The notes beneath the pieces are model-generated. The model did not search any database. It was not told where the DNA came from and worked only from the letters and a program-made list of their open reading frames with translations. This document shows, one piece after another, positions 27,440-41,169 of a stretch of 64,000 bases of DNA. A program made the translations under genes and the position numbers. The stretch is from Vanilla planifolia. Its lineage: Eukaryota > Streptophyta > Magnoliopsida > Asparagales > Orchidaceae. The stretch covers positions 32,952,578-33,016,577 of the forward strand of contig CM043871.1 in the NCBI GenBank assembly GCA_023846275.1, given 5' to 3'. How positions within the stretch are numbered: the stretch's first letter is position 1; every line of letters starts with the position of its first letter.

Positions 27440-29480
27440 ACTCAACTAATACATCTTCTTACCATCACCGGCATTAAGATTCTCCATTCTCACATTGTCT
27501 TTAATGGCCAGACTCATATTTCTCATCATCACCATCTTAATATTTTTGTACGTGAGTCCCTAGTTTTCACTACCTTTTTTATTTCCTATGATTCAATTAT
27601 ATTAATATTTTTGGATCTTCTTTTTCATGTCTAATTACCTCATTATTTTCATATTTTTTGTGATGATCTAATCAGATTGTTCAATACTTTCAATTTGTGC
27701 ACATGTGACATTTACTTTATTAAACCCCTTTTCGAGTATCTTATTTTTTAGTCATCAAAAAAGTTGTAGCCCTAGCATATAGAATAACCTTCATTTTGCT
27801 CTTGATCCCCTCTTAGCTAAGATCACCTTGGATGGGCATCTTTTGTATATTTTCTTTTTTAGATTTATTGTCTTTATGTTTCATATTTTCTTTGCTCCTA
27901 ATATGTGCAGGATAATTTTTCTTTATTTCTCATTATAATGTGATTGCAACCCATCCATCATGAAGTACTCTTTATCCAATTAATTAGTTAATCATGTACA
28001 AGATAACAATGGCTCAATCAATGATGTGAATCCATCTAGAGCTTCAACCTGTTATGATCTTTCAAATTACTTTAACAAACTTGTAGAAAAACATAGCTGA
28101 AAATATTTTAAGCTAAAAGGGCATATTTAAGGCATGACATTTACATTTATGAACTTGAGAAAAATTAAAAGCAAAATCTTAAAAAAATTAATGATACATT
28201 AACATGTATGTTACTTTGAATGCATTATTTTTAGAATTTTTCATGAAAAATTATATGATTGTAGAAAAAAAACTCTTTGCAATATGTTTTTAATTAATGA
28301 GTTAAAGCATTTGAAAGAAAAATTTTGTGTTTTAAATTTTCATGTTCAAATTCAAAATATTGCTGATATTTGAAACAAAAGCTTGTACATGCAACATTGT
28401 CTTCGTGTAAAAAAATTCATGATGTTATTTTACATAGAATTCATGATGCTTCTTTTCATGTTACTTCAATAATTATTATTTGCAAAGTGTTGTAATTTCT
28501 TATATTCTATGATTTAAAAATCTTTTACTTGAAAAAAATAAAGCTATATATGGATGACTAAAGGAAGCTTATATGCATCAAATTTTGCCAAAACTTCATC
28601 CTCTTCACACATTACCACCATTTGTATAAAAACTCTTACAATTGAAGTTTAGGTAGATGTGTGATGGTATCTCCATGTTCAGGTCTTATGGGATACATCT
28701 CTTGACTTGTGAGCTTTTGTGATGACCACTTGTCTTTTTAGGTGTGTCATGTCACCATCATCTTCTTTTACTCCTCTTTGAAAGTTTATCTATATATATT
28801 ATATGATCAAATCTTCAAATTCAAATATATCTATAAGAAAATTATTACATATGCTTTTAAAGCCAAGTTCATAAAATAAAATATCATGATGGAAAATAAA
28901 ACATATAAGTCCATTGTCATGCAAACAAGAATAACTAGCACAATATTTTTAAAATATGATATTTGGTCAAATAAAACAACTAGTATATGTAGAGCATATG
29001 ATCTAACTCTTTCAAAACTCTCTTAGCATCATGTGATATGCCTCTTCATTACTTAAAAGTGTTAGATTATATAATTGGTTGAGCCAATTGATATTAGCTT
29101 AATAAGCAAAAATGATATAACATGTATGTAAAATAGTATAACTTTTGAATCATATTGTATGGTAGGTCAATATCATATCATAAATGCAAAATAATAAACA
29201 TAAACGTAGTTATGAAATGAACCTTCTTTTAAAAATAAACACTTTTCTTTCTAGAAAAAATCATTTAAATTTCCTTTAAGCATCTTTGAGTTACCCTTTT
29301 TATTTTCCTTTTTTCCCTTTTCTCATAATAGTTTTGTTCAAGAAAAATTGCTTAATATACTTTAAAATTTTTTTGGTCTATTTTTGAATCATACTTTGGA
29401 ATGAGATGCACCTTATGAATGGTACCATAAGCTCCACCTCCCAACTGTTCTCCTAAATGAGATACATCTTTTGTAGCCGT
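27440..29480. other. Repeat-derived spacer
   Basis: No gene was recognised. On the minus strand at 29466-29330 a 44-residue frame (MTATKDVSHLGEQLGGGAYGT...) is open, but it ends at a stop and most likely belongs to decayed repeat sequence. Confidence 0.4.
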
Positions 29481-29499
29481 CATTTTAATATTTTGAAAT

Positions 29500-31720
29500 C
29501 ATAGCTCATTATGCCACCAAACTATAGGTTTTATCTCATTCTATCAATTTTTCTTTAATTTTCTTATAATATAGTTATTATTTTTTTATTAATAAAAGAG
29601 TAATTTCCTCTATTTACCAATTCAATACTTTAGGCATATTTAACATGATAATATTAAAAATATGCCTAGAAACATAACTTGCATCAAACTTAAGTAACAT
29701 AAGGAAAATAAATAGTAAGTAGTACATAGAAAACAATACATTGTGTTGCCATCCATCACCTTATTTTTCTTAATTAAATTGAAATTCTTATTTAAGATCA
29801 CTAAGCTTCAAGAGCTACATCAAATATGTGCATATGCATTAGAAAGTCTTTTGGCCTCAATTTTCTTATCGTAGTGGTCTCACCTTAATTGATCACTTTT
29901 TCTTGAACTTAAAATCTCCTCTCAAACATGAAAGTTCTTAAAATTTCCTTACTTTTTTGGCTTCTCTTTCCCTCTTCTTTCACTTCTCATGGCTTCATTC
30001 AGCTACACTTAGGAAACCTCCCTTCGGATTTCAAAAACTCTTATAGATGCCAAAATTATCTCCTTTTATGATCCTCATGTGGCCTTTCTCCTTCCCTCTA
30101 TTTCTACTCACCACCATATACTTCTTTCTCACTTTTTAATCTTTCCCTTTCTTTTGATGTTGTGCCTCTTCCCCTTCTGATAGTTTCTATCACTTGGAAA
30201 CATTACACCACTTTGGTTTCATTATTTAGGTTAGGTAAATCAGAGATTTTAGTAATAAATAATTTTAGTAAATTAAATTTTTTGAACTTTTAATATTTTT
30301 AAATTTTTGTATCAAAATGATCTCTAAAAATTTATCAATCAATTTTATATGATTCTAATAGATATTTTCTACCTTTTGATCAATATTTATATTTTTTTGG
30401 GATCCTGATGGAGAACAGGCAAGAGACACTCCTAAAGATTAACTAATATTTGATACCAAATGGGTGGTGGAAGTGACTAAAGCTCTCATACCATAGTTAC
30501 GACATAAGAGACCAAGACTCTGATACTAAATCATGATGAATGAGAGCAGGATAAAAACTCCTATAGTAAGATAAGGACAAGAATGATAAATAATAGAGAT
30601 AAGTCCTAATTTCCTAGATATGGTTGTGCTTAGAAAACATGGATAATAGAGATAAATATTACTCATCTAGGTAAGATTGTGATATTTAAGGTACAAGGTG
30701 AGTTCTTCTAGACTTCAAAGCTCTTTAAGATTTTATTTTTAATTCATCCATAAGTCTTCTTGGTTACATAACTTTCAAGATATTTATAGACATAACATAA
30801 AAAGATGAGAAAAACTTAATAAATCCTTATCTTTATGAAGTTAAGGCACCTAAAATTTGAATGTCATATTCAAATAAAATTTCTAAGAGAATGTCTCGAT
30901 AAAGTCCATCTCCATCCTATATTAACTATCTAAATAACTACCATAACTAATTGAATCATTATAATTAACTAAAGAAAAAACTGTCAATAGTTATAGTTTT
31001 TTTATTAAATTATTGCATGACTCAAGTATAAAAATAAAGTAAATAAATAAAGATAAAACCCTACCCTAATAGGAACATCCTAGATCTTCTCTTGATCTAT
31101 TATAACTTTTTGTTTAAAGTTCTAGTAACTAGCTTGTGCACGACTTGGTATTTTGCACTCTCTAGTCTCTAGCTATCTAAGTCATCATCTAGCTTAATCT
31201 ACAAAGCTTGGATATGTTTTGGTTCATGTGATTCATTTATTAATGTTTGTTGTGAATCACATCCTTTAGTAATTTTTTTTTGATAATTTTTCAAATCTAA
31301 AAATTCTTATAATATTTATTTTTTTATTGTTTAGAAATAGTTTGAGCTTTAACTTTGTCATCTTAATAATTTCTTTTTACAATAAGAAAATTTTATTATG
31401 TGCATCTTCATAAACTCTATGTTCTAATCCATTTTTTATAATTTTTTAGTATATTTAATATTTTTTTAGTCATTTTTAAAATATCTCAAGACTTATAACT
31501 TAATTGATATTTAATTTTATAAAGCTCTGATATTTAATTTTATCTCCAAGAAAACTCTAATTTCTATTGACTTGGTATCATTAAGTTAGTTGTATTAATT
31601 TTTCAGCTTGCCTTTCTCCTTTAAGGCATTGTACCTCTTTTTTAGTAGTGTATGATTTTTTTAAAATTAACTAAATATTGAAAATTCTCTAAAAATTCTA
31701 AAAAATAAAAAAATCATCAG
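29500..31720 (-). mobile_element. Decayed LTR (copy 1) of a minus-strand chromovirus, with nested insertion
   Basis: Segments 29500-30360 and 31260-31720 match 41170-42420 in the same order and orientation. The middle 30400-31260 is absent from copy 2. That insert carries, on the minus strand, a TTAGTATCAGAGTC primer-binding-like site next to about 30534, so it is probably itself an LTR fragment. Copy 1 directly follows the integrase end of a minus-strand gypsy element. Confidence 0.55.
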
Positions 31721-32300
31721 AATTCTCAATTTTAAGGATGATACAAATTCTTTGAATCATGTTTCAAAATCAAGAATATATGAGAATACTTCGTTCTCAT
31801 CTTGTCTTTTGCTTTTTATGTAGCCTCCCAATCTAATTGATTCGACCATAGCACCTTAACTATTGAAATATCCTTGTTCCTTAGTCGTTTGATTTATTGT
31901 GCAAATATCTTTATTAGATTTTTTTATATGTTAGATCCAGTTGTATTTCCAATATATTTGATTCAAATTCAAGTACCTACCAAGGCCTACCACATACTTC
32001 CTTAGTGAAGAAAAATAAAACACATTGTTGATTCTGGATTAATTTATCGACAATGTTTCTTTAAACTAATCTTTTCAATAATTTGAAAGGGACTCATATA
32101 TCTGTTTTAGCTTTCCTTCTTTGTAAAGTCTGTGACTCCTTTCATTAGATTCACAAAAATAATGATCCAATCTCCATCATTATATTTTATTTTGCAGTGC
32201 TTGAAATTATAAAACTTTTTCTTAATATTTTTGTAACTTTTCTTTGATCAATTATACCTTCTCAAAGTTTTCTAATGTAATCTCTAGTACCATTAGTGCC
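31720..32300 (-). mobile_element. Ty3/gypsy integrase C-terminus/chromodomain remnant
   Basis: Minus-strand translation gives broken pieces including RLRNKDISIVKVLWSNQ and EATWKAKDKMRTKYSHIF. This matches the chromovirus ending (LR.K.IP.VKVLWRN...EATWE.EDEMR.KYP.LF). Upstream pieces (GDWIIIF, GVTDFTKKE) fit the integrase C-terminal region. Many stops; dead. Confidence 0.7.
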
Positions 32301-32799
32301 TTCTTGATTTCATCATATTAGCATGTTGGTGATTAGCACTTCCTCTTATATAACATCAGAATGGAGATATTTTAATACTCAATTGATAATTGTTATTGTA
32401 TATCTTAAACCCTTAGGCTATGAGTGACTTGTTTGATAATAAAGAAATCATTCTCTTATATATTAATTTAATTTTTTTAAAATATTTTTAAATCATGCAT
32501 CTAGATTAACTAGGTGAATTATATTAGAGAGTTTGATATTTGAAGCAAAGGTTCAATTGACATGTTTAGTGAGAAGATAAATGATACTAAACACAAATCT
32601 TGAGCATACTTGGAGAAGCAATTTTTGTTGTCCTTTTAAAAGGTTTTAGATTATAAAAACCTATGACAATATAATTAAGACATTAGGACAAAAGGTTAGG
32701 CTTTGAGTGTGAGGTAAAAGTTTTTCAAAGTACCTTTTTTCTTATCTAGGTTAATAAGGCATGCATTTACTTATGGGTTTTTATTTATAAAAAAGTGGT

Positions 32800-34148
32800 A
32801 TTCAAGCTTAACAACATTAGTATACTTGTTAGATCAACAATACTTACAATACATTATCTAAAAAATATATAAAATTGATTATAATATATTATACATTATT
32901 CTTAACATATAGTACATTCAATTCAATTATTTGTACTTCACAGGTTAGAGAATAATATACTAAGAAATTATTTAGAATTAAAGTTTTTTTATAGTATGCC
33001 AACATTAAAGTACAATACGTTTAGTTCAATTTAATCAATATCCTAGGGGATAGAACAAACATTAAGAGTTTTACTTTGAACCCAAGAATTAGCTTAATTT
33101 AATATTAAATGTATGATATGTTTTGTTTTAGTTGGGTTTAGTTATTATAGCAGAGAGTTGAGCATGATGATTAAGTATAATATGTAAATATTTTATGTAC
33201 AATATATATAGTATATTTAAAGCTTAATATACAATACAATCCATAAAGTACGATATATTTAGTTCATTTTCTGTAAGAAGTGACTAGTTTAAACAGATTT
33301 TGGAATTTTCTAATATATTTGTTTAAGAGATTTAGAGGTGTTTGGAGCTGTTTGAAGGTATCCTAAAAAGTTGTAAAAGAAAAACTTAGGAAAAATATTA
33401 ATTAATATTTGCACATCATTTAAGAGCTTTTAATCATGAAGATTGTCAACTTTATTAAAGAAATAGAGAGAAAAAGCGAGGTTATAGAAATAAGGAATAT
33501 TCTTCATCCTTTCTTAGTCTCCTTTCAAGTAATATATTAAGTTAAGTTAAGCATCTTTTCTAAACTTTTTTCTACATTGATCTAGTGGGTCTCCTATCCT
33601 TATTGTTAGGTTATAAGACTTGTATCTTTAAACTTTTTCATTTTTTTTGTTTCTTTTATCCCTTTATGAAACTTTTACTTAGTTTCTTATTTGGAATTTT
33701 GACCACTATTGTAGGGTCCATTGCCTGAATAATTTATAGGCTCATTTGGATTAGTGTTATAGAATCTTTTGTCTTGATATCTTGACTTATATGGGTTGAT
33801 GACTTGTAAGTATTTTAACACAATGCTTGTAGGATTGTCTGGGTTGGTGTGTGGGGTTTTAACTATTTACATGTGCTAAAGGCCTTTGTTTATGTTTGCT
33901 TGGTCTTTTAGAGGAGGTGGACATAGATCTAGCTTTAGATTTGATCATCTAAAAATTTATTATGTATTTACTTTATAATATTTCTCACATTAAAGTATTT
34001 TAAAGTTAATAAGTGTTTTTAGAATAAGATTCTAAGGGCAATTATAATACAAAATCGTAAAAGATTTCTGTTATACTTATTGCTAGTCTTGAGATTGAAA
34101 TTTTTGTAATTCACCCCCATTTGTGTGGATAACTTGCTCTAATTTTCT
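32800..34148 (+). mobile_element. Ty1/copia-type LTR
   Basis: The 3' end reads TTTGTAATTCACCCCCATTTG followed shortly by GTGGTATCAAAAC (34149 onward), the usual copia LTR end plus initiator-Met-tRNA primer-binding site. The body contains many short GTAC(A/G)AT(A/G) words. It is related to 36960-37870 and to 63100-64000. Confidence 0.6.
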
Positions 34149-36950
34149 AATAAGTGGTATCAAAACTTAGTTATTTCTAGTGATCATACAAAATATTTCT
34201 TATAATGTCTCGTAAAGTTGTACCTAATCATGTTGTTTTAAAAAAATAGGTTATGCCTCACTTCTTCCCTAGTAGCGATTCATACTTGTACTTCTTTTAC
34301 CTTTTTGATAGGATTTATTCATTTATTTCTTTCTTGCTCAAATATTTAATCTGATTCTCATATTGGCTTAGAATTTATACCACATCTTATTTGTCGATTG
34401 TATGGTTTGAAGTTGCTTCATACTGCACAATTTTATGTTGCTAATGGCTACTGTCATCTTATCACACCACCCTTGTGCTTGGTTCTATCAAGTACATTCA
34501 GATCCTTTTCTATTAATTTGAAGGGTACATCATGCATTGTTTGCTGGCTATCATCATACTAGCATGTCTCCTACACCTTGCATTGGCCATGTATGATTCA
34601 TCTTATTATGCGTCGTACATGTACCATTGTTTGTTCTTTATTATTGACTTATCAGATGCATTATCTGGCTTATTGGGGACTGATGATTGGTACACTCTTT
34701 TCCTTTAGAATTAAGATAATTAACAAATCTTTCTATGGATGCTAAATCATATAGTGGCTATTGCAATAACCTCATTTCCCTCATATGTAACAAACCTCTT
34801 ACGTCGTAACCTTTCAGAATTAAATAAAATTTAAATTTTGAAAAAAAAAGAAAAAAATGGCTCCATCCATTTGTTCACCTTTGTGTAAAGAAGATTTTTA
34901 TTTGTATTGAAAAATAGAATATTAATTTTTCTCAAATTCATTGATATTAAGATTTAGGATGTTGTTGAAACTATTTTTGAATTACCTTCAAAATATTTAA
35001 AAATTGGTTGGATAGAAAGATTTTAAGTGAACTTTCTAGGGTCCCAATTAATTACTTATATTTATAAAGTGATAAATAACAAAAATCACTATTTAATAAT
35101 CCTTTTTCCCTTTAAAATAATGCTCATTTTATCAATTTATAAAGCCATAATGTATGTATAATAAAACACCCCTTTTAATTTATGAATTTCTTTAAAAATT
35201 TAAAAAATTATGCCTATTTAAATTTTACCTTTTACCTAAATAATCTTTAAGAAGAATTTTTATCTTTCATTAGAAAAAGACCATATATTTACAACTCATG
35301 CTTTCATCAAATTTATAGTGAAAGAAAATGCTAATCCTAACCAAATTACAATAAATTCTTGCTTTGAAATTAAGTACATTAACATATATTTTTTATTAAA
35401 ATAGATTAGCTATCTCAATACCTTAATCCTATCAAATAAACCTACTACATTTATAAAGAAGGGATAAGAGTAAGTCTTATAATTAGATCTCATGTAACTT
35501 TGATACCAAATGGTGAAGAATTTGAATGACAATGTGGTTGTTTGGACTGCAACCAAAGAAGCCTTGGATTACAACATAGGTTGTGTAATGTATACATGAG
35601 AAGAAACTATAGTTTCTAAGAAATATAATTCCAAGCAAAAATCTCTTTCTTTTCATTCAATAATATAGCTTTAAATAGATTCAAGAATAAACTTAGACTA
35701 AAAAAAATAAAATGATGAAAATACCATTCCTAATAAAATTATAATACAAAAATATTTAAAAATGATTAATAACTCTTAATGACCTAATAAATGACTTTTT
35801 GCAATGCATAATTAACTAAAATATAAAATAAATAGGAAAACAATCATATACAACGTTATTAGATTGGCTTAGTATCATCTATTGATGCAACCTATCATGT
35901 TGAACTTATATTCTTTGTACTATTAGTTTTATGATAAAAAATATTATATTATTTTACTAATATTTCTTAAGTATTTTATAATACATCTCAAGATTGAATA
36001 AGTTATTTAATTTGAGATCAAGGTCATTGACTCAATGTGTTTGTTAGCAATGTTTTAGTGTTAACTATAGTATGCATCAAGAGAACTCACAATACTTGAG
36101 AAAACAAGGAGAATATCTTTATGAATCATCTTATTTTCTTAGAATGCAAGAAATATAATAATCTATTTTGAGACACTAGAATTTAAGAAGGTTCAGTATA
36201 AGTGATTAAATGTTGTAAATACTTTACTCATTAAAGATTTCTCAAGGCATGTATCTTATTTAAATTGTTTTACATTTAAATTATGCATTAGTTTAGAACA
36301 AAGCTAATAAATTACATTATTTAGTAGAACTCATTCTAATAGGAATTAAAAAAATTGAATGAATTGAGTTGATTTTGCAAAATCTGTACAATTTTACTTC
36401 CATGATCTCATCATTTTGCAATTTCGACTAGTTATTTTGAAGTATCAAATGGAGAGTCAAACTTGGTTGTTTAGTTCTGAGTTAATATTTCTATATATAA
36501 GATAGCATTATTATACAAGTAAGATAATTGTTTCTTAAGAAAAGCAAGTCAATACATAAAACTAATGTGTTTCATACAATATAATATCCTTATAATACTT
36601 GTACAATTAGTTCTTTACTTAATCAAGTAAGAAAACTTAGATAATATCAGAATTTGGTCTTTTCATACATGTATAATGTTTATATTGAACAAGTGCCATA
36701 TTTGTTTTATACTGAGATTTAATGTTGATGAACTTTATATAAAATAATATGTTGATCATATATGTACAACCACTTTAACAAAGAGGTGTAATTTTGGACT
36801 TAAGTTATTAGTCTGCTGAATACTATATAAAGTACAACGACGTCATTGTATGAGTATAATGAAGAGGTAAAAAATTCATGTCATTGTACATGTACGATGT
36901 TCTCATCATACAATTATGATCTTTTGTCAGTCATAAAATGAACTAGTCAA
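34149..36950. other. Repeat ruins between two related LTRs
   Basis: No coding domain was recognised. 35496-35520 contains CTTTGATACCAAATGGTGAAG, which on the minus strand is an LTR end plus TGGTATCAAAG primer-binding site, implying a further minus-strand LTR starting near 35513. Confidence 0.45.
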
Positions 36951-36959
36951 ATATGTTTG

Positions 36960-37870
36960 AATTGTGGAATAATATACATATAATAGTATCATATTTGTAT
37001 GATCATAGGATCAAAAAGTACAATCAACTCAGAATTGTGAATAATGATTTATTTGATTGGTTTAGGGAAAATTAAATTTAGTAATTATGGATTATTTGGA
37101 ACCATTGGAGAGCATGCAAATGGCTATACAAAGAGTGAAAAGGCTAATGATCATTTTCATTCCTTTGTAAAAAACGACACTTCAAGATCATTTTTAATAG
37201 AAAGAAAGTGCAATATTCCAGGATTCATGTGTAGATCTTATTCCAAGCCTTCCTTGATTATTTCTTCATTAGGTTAAGTTGAAAAATCCTCTTGTATTGA
37301 TTTAACATGTTTTAATGTGCTTCTTTATAATTATAATTAGGTTATAGATATTGTATTTTGTGTTTTTTTCTTAGTATTATGCATTCCTCTTATGAGCTTT
37401 ATATTAGCCTTTTGATTATTATGACAAGGTTCTAGTGTAGTAGGCTCCTTTGGGTTGGTATATAGGTTCTTTGACATGATGATTGTATGTAGTTTTGGGT
37501 CAGTCTATAAGGTCTTCTAGTCTAATGATTTGTGGTCCTCTAAACGCACTGTATTATTTGTTCCTTACTAGTTTTTTGATAAATCAATGTACATTTAATA
37601 CAAACCTAACCTTTTGGCCAGTGGTGCATATAGATTTATGTTTGTATTGAATCATCTAAAAATTTTATTTTGTATCTTTTTTATTTTTATTCTCACACAA
37701 AAGTTTTCAAAATGAATAATAATTTTTAAAACAATTTTTACAAGAGTTGTTAAGATTATTAAAGTATTTTATTACAATATACTTGAATGGTTTAAATTTA
37801 CAATTTTTACAATTTATTTTTCTTTGATGTGAACTCATTAATTATTAACATAACCATACATGTCTAAAGT
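36960..37870 (+). mobile_element. Second Ty1/copia-type LTR, diverged
   Basis: It shares layout and wording with 33140-34148: a TAGGCTC(A/C)TTTGG(A/G)TT segment, GAATCATCTAAAAATTTTATT, CTCACA.AAAG, and a final region resembling the CACCCCC end. Copies are well diverged, so old. The 77-residue ORF at 37044-37277 lies inside it and is not a gene. Confidence 0.5.
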
Positions 37871-38589
37871 AAGAAATACATTTGTTTCCATTATTTTTAA
37901 TTCATTATTTCTTCATGATTAGTCCACTAATCATTTTTATTATTTTAATAAACTTTTTGGATTTTTCACTAGTTGAAGTATTGTGGGACAGTTCTTTCAC
38001 AATTGTTTCATATTCTTCTAAAACTCTTCCTCTTTAGGTTATGCCAATTATGAGTCTGGTTGACTATCTCAAAACCTATTGAACCCTCCCTCTTTCATAA
38101 TGATAATGCCAACCCACTTTTAAATATTTTTTTACTATTATTAATTTTGATAATTTTTTAAAAATTATTATCCCAAAGGTAGCCATGTATTATACAATTC
38201 AAACAAGAATAAAATAAGGTAATTTTTAATAGAAATAAGAATAATATACAAATTAACAAACAAACAAAATCATCAAGCTTCTTCAAATTGTTATTTTGTG
38301 ATCCCATCAAATTAAAATGTTAAGACTTCCAACCTATTAAACATCAAGTATTAAGAAAAAAATGTACTACAAGGCTAATAGTCATTTATCTTAATGGAAT
38401 TTTGTGATAACATCGAGAGTTGTATTGTTACAAATATAACTTCTTATGAACTTCATCAAGCCCAATTCTTGCTTTCTAAGCTTTGATTTCTCTCTAAATT
38501 ACTTAATTAAAAAAATCCTAATTTTGGGATTTTGCAAATGCTTGACCACACAATTTTCTCAAATTTTATCACAAAAGCTCACAATCATC

Positions 38590-40005
38590 TCCTGTTCTTT
38601 AATGTGATATTAAAAGCTCCTTTTGCTGAGGATAATTGGATGGACTTCCTCCCGCTCTCTTGCTGGCCAACCTATATTAACATGAATGTTCAGTGGCCAA
38701 CTATGGTGGGGGAATGCATCATCAAGTGTGGAGTTTGGGATGAATTGAATATTCGATCCTGGGCTGGTGCTCTTTTATTGGAGAGAATTATGCATTTACC
38801 TTGGGCTCACGGGCAGGAGGATGTACTTATTCAAGCAAATACGGGAATGGAGAAGGTTGACAACTGCCACTTCTACAAAGAGCTTAAGCTGGGTGCCAGG
38901 ATGAGAGATGGGGAATAGGGAAAGGAAGTTAAGGGGGTTGCCAAAGGGATTTGGAAGCTGAATGTGCTACCGCGTGTACGCATATTTACTTGGAGGCTGG
39001 TGGGGTATTATTTTCCTACTGTGTATGGCTACAGCGTAGAAAGCTTGCAGATAGCAACAAATGCTCCTGGGGTTGTGATGAGGCTGAAACACTACAACAT
39101 ATATTCTAGGAGTGTCCTAGTGCTCAAGAAGCATGGGCCGCGTGTCATATGCGTCAAGCCGCTGATGTACTGGGGCCTTCCAGTGGGATGGGGAGTGATC
39201 AAGGTTTTATACAAAGCATCAAGGAGTTCATTGCCTCGCCTGGAGTACGTTGGGGAGAGGGCAGAGCATGGGCGGCCAGCCTAATGACAATAATGCTTTA
39301 CATATGGTAGAATAGGAATACGAGAAGGCACAATGAATATCCCTTACACCCCAGGACTATTTGGCGAAAGATTCAAATCGAGCTGGCTAAAGTTTCTGAC
39401 ACTCGTAATCAGCACTTGTCCATGGCTTGCAGGAGCCCTTACAGCTCTTCTGAGCTGAACGTAACCCATGTCTGGGTTCCCCCCACTGGCTGGATCTTGA
39501 TTAATTGCGATGCTGTAGTTGGTGATGGTACCTTCGAGATTGGTCTTGTGGTGCAGGATTACCATGGTAGGACCCTGTTGGTAACCAGGAGGCAGTTTTT
39601 TTCGCATGCTATGGAGGAGATGAAGATTCTGGCGATGTTAGAAGCTTTAGAGATGCTGAGGATTAGCCTGCCTGATTATCCTACAGTTGAGATACAATCG
39701 GATTCGGTGATTGCTGAACAGATGGTGCGAAACCTTCTCGTTAATCCTCCTAAGGGTGGCTGCTACGCTTTAGCGCTTCGGCGTGCACGTAATTTGAGCT
39801 CCCTGAAAACGTCACACATCGGCAGGGGAGGGGAATGCGCCGGTAAACTGGATCGCGCGCGCTGCATGTGAGAAGTCGGACTTCACATGGAGTGGAGACA
39901 CGCGGATGCTCGAGGCTCTTCTTAATCTTCTGCTTCATGATTTTTGCTTTGATCCTCCTTAGGATCTCATGTTAGTTTATTAAGCACCTGTTTATGATAA
40001 AAAAA
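38590..40005 (+). mobile_element. Non-LTR retrotransposon (LINE) ORF2 C-terminal tail
   Basis: GC-richer than its surroundings. Order: a post-RT segment (VGECIIKCGVWDELNIRSW, about 38705-38765), then a zf-RVT region (GIWKLNVLPRVRIFTWRL at about 38950-39000; CSWGCDEAETLQHIF, ECPSAQEAW near 39060-39140). An RNase H domain follows at 39460-39930 (WVPPTGWILINCDAVVGDG, EALEMLRISLPDYPTVEIQS). A frameshift near 39800 puts the end (VNWIARACEKSDFTWSGDTR, then LLNLLLHDFCFDPP and stop at about 39961) in another frame. A short A-rich tail ends near 40005. The reverse transcriptase and endonuclease are absent, so it is 5'-truncated. Confidence 0.8.
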
Positions 40006-40009
40006 AGCT

Positions 40010-41165
40010 TTTAATTTGGATTGTTTGAGTTGTTTGATCACTTTCATGCCTTTGATTTCCCAAATTAACAAAACAATCAATTACTTTATCTTAATGCATC
40101 AAATTTTAATAAGTGAAGTTGTGCTCACTATTACTTTGAAGTCTTCTATCATTTCATGACATGTGGTAGTCATTTATCATGATTTTTATTGTAAGTTTTA
40201 CATTAGGGATTTAGGCTATCTATAAAAATTAAATAAATATTTTATTTTAATTTTTGAATTCTTTTTGTTTAAATAACATCAAAATTTTTTCAAACAAATT
40301 TTAAAATTTTTAATATTATTTATTATTATTTTTAAATACATTAAAATTTTTAAAATTTTAATTAGTAAATTATTATTTATTATTATTTTCATAATTTTTT
40401 TTGCTTTGTTTAAAATTTTTAATATTTTTAAAAATAATAATAAATAATAATATTTATATAAGTATTATCTCTTAAACATATCAAATTTTCACACAAATTA
40501 TATCATATGATTCTAAATAAAATTTTCTATTTTTTTCATTTTTTTCTAAATTTTCTTAATTTTATTTGATAATTGAGATTTTTTTTCTTTTACAAATATT
40601 TATAATAATGTTTTCTTATAATTTTAGACTATTATTTTGTGACCCATTTAAATCTCAATTTCACAAAAAAAAATTACACTATTAAGTTCTTTGTAAGTTA
40701 ATATTCCTTATTCAATATTTTTGTCCTCCTTTGGACTCATTCTTTTTTTTTTTTTGAAAAATGTAGTTTTTTATAAAACAATAATAATTTATAAAAATTA
40801 CAAAATTTCATGGAATCATATTATAATCAAAGTGAAAAAAACATGTCCTAATAAAAACAATGCATTCCATCTCTCTATCTCTTATCCACCATTTGATAGA
40901 TATTTAATTTATTTTATTTTTGGTTAATAAAATTTATCCTAATAAAAATTTATTCCATATAACTTTAGGATATTAGAAAGTCACATCATAAGAAATGCCT
41001 ATAATTTAAATTAATGCAAACATCTTAAATATTATTAAAGTTTGATCCTCTTGTTAATATTATTAAAGTTTCTAAGTACTTGTCTCACTTTACATGAACT
41101 ACACGATAATCTTATGACCAAAGAGATTTAGAAGATATTTTAAATTTTTTTCATCAAACTCTAAT
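40010..41165. other. Very AT-rich spacer
   Basis: Contains overlapping TTTATTATTATTT / AATAATAATAAAT segments near 40310-40450 that can pair with each other. No gene is recognised; the ORF at 40721-40927 is incidental. Confidence 0.5.
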
Positions 41166-41169
41166 ATTT

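Noticed and set aside
39344..39607. 87-residue minus-strand frame
   Set aside because: Antisense shadow of the LINE RNase H domain.
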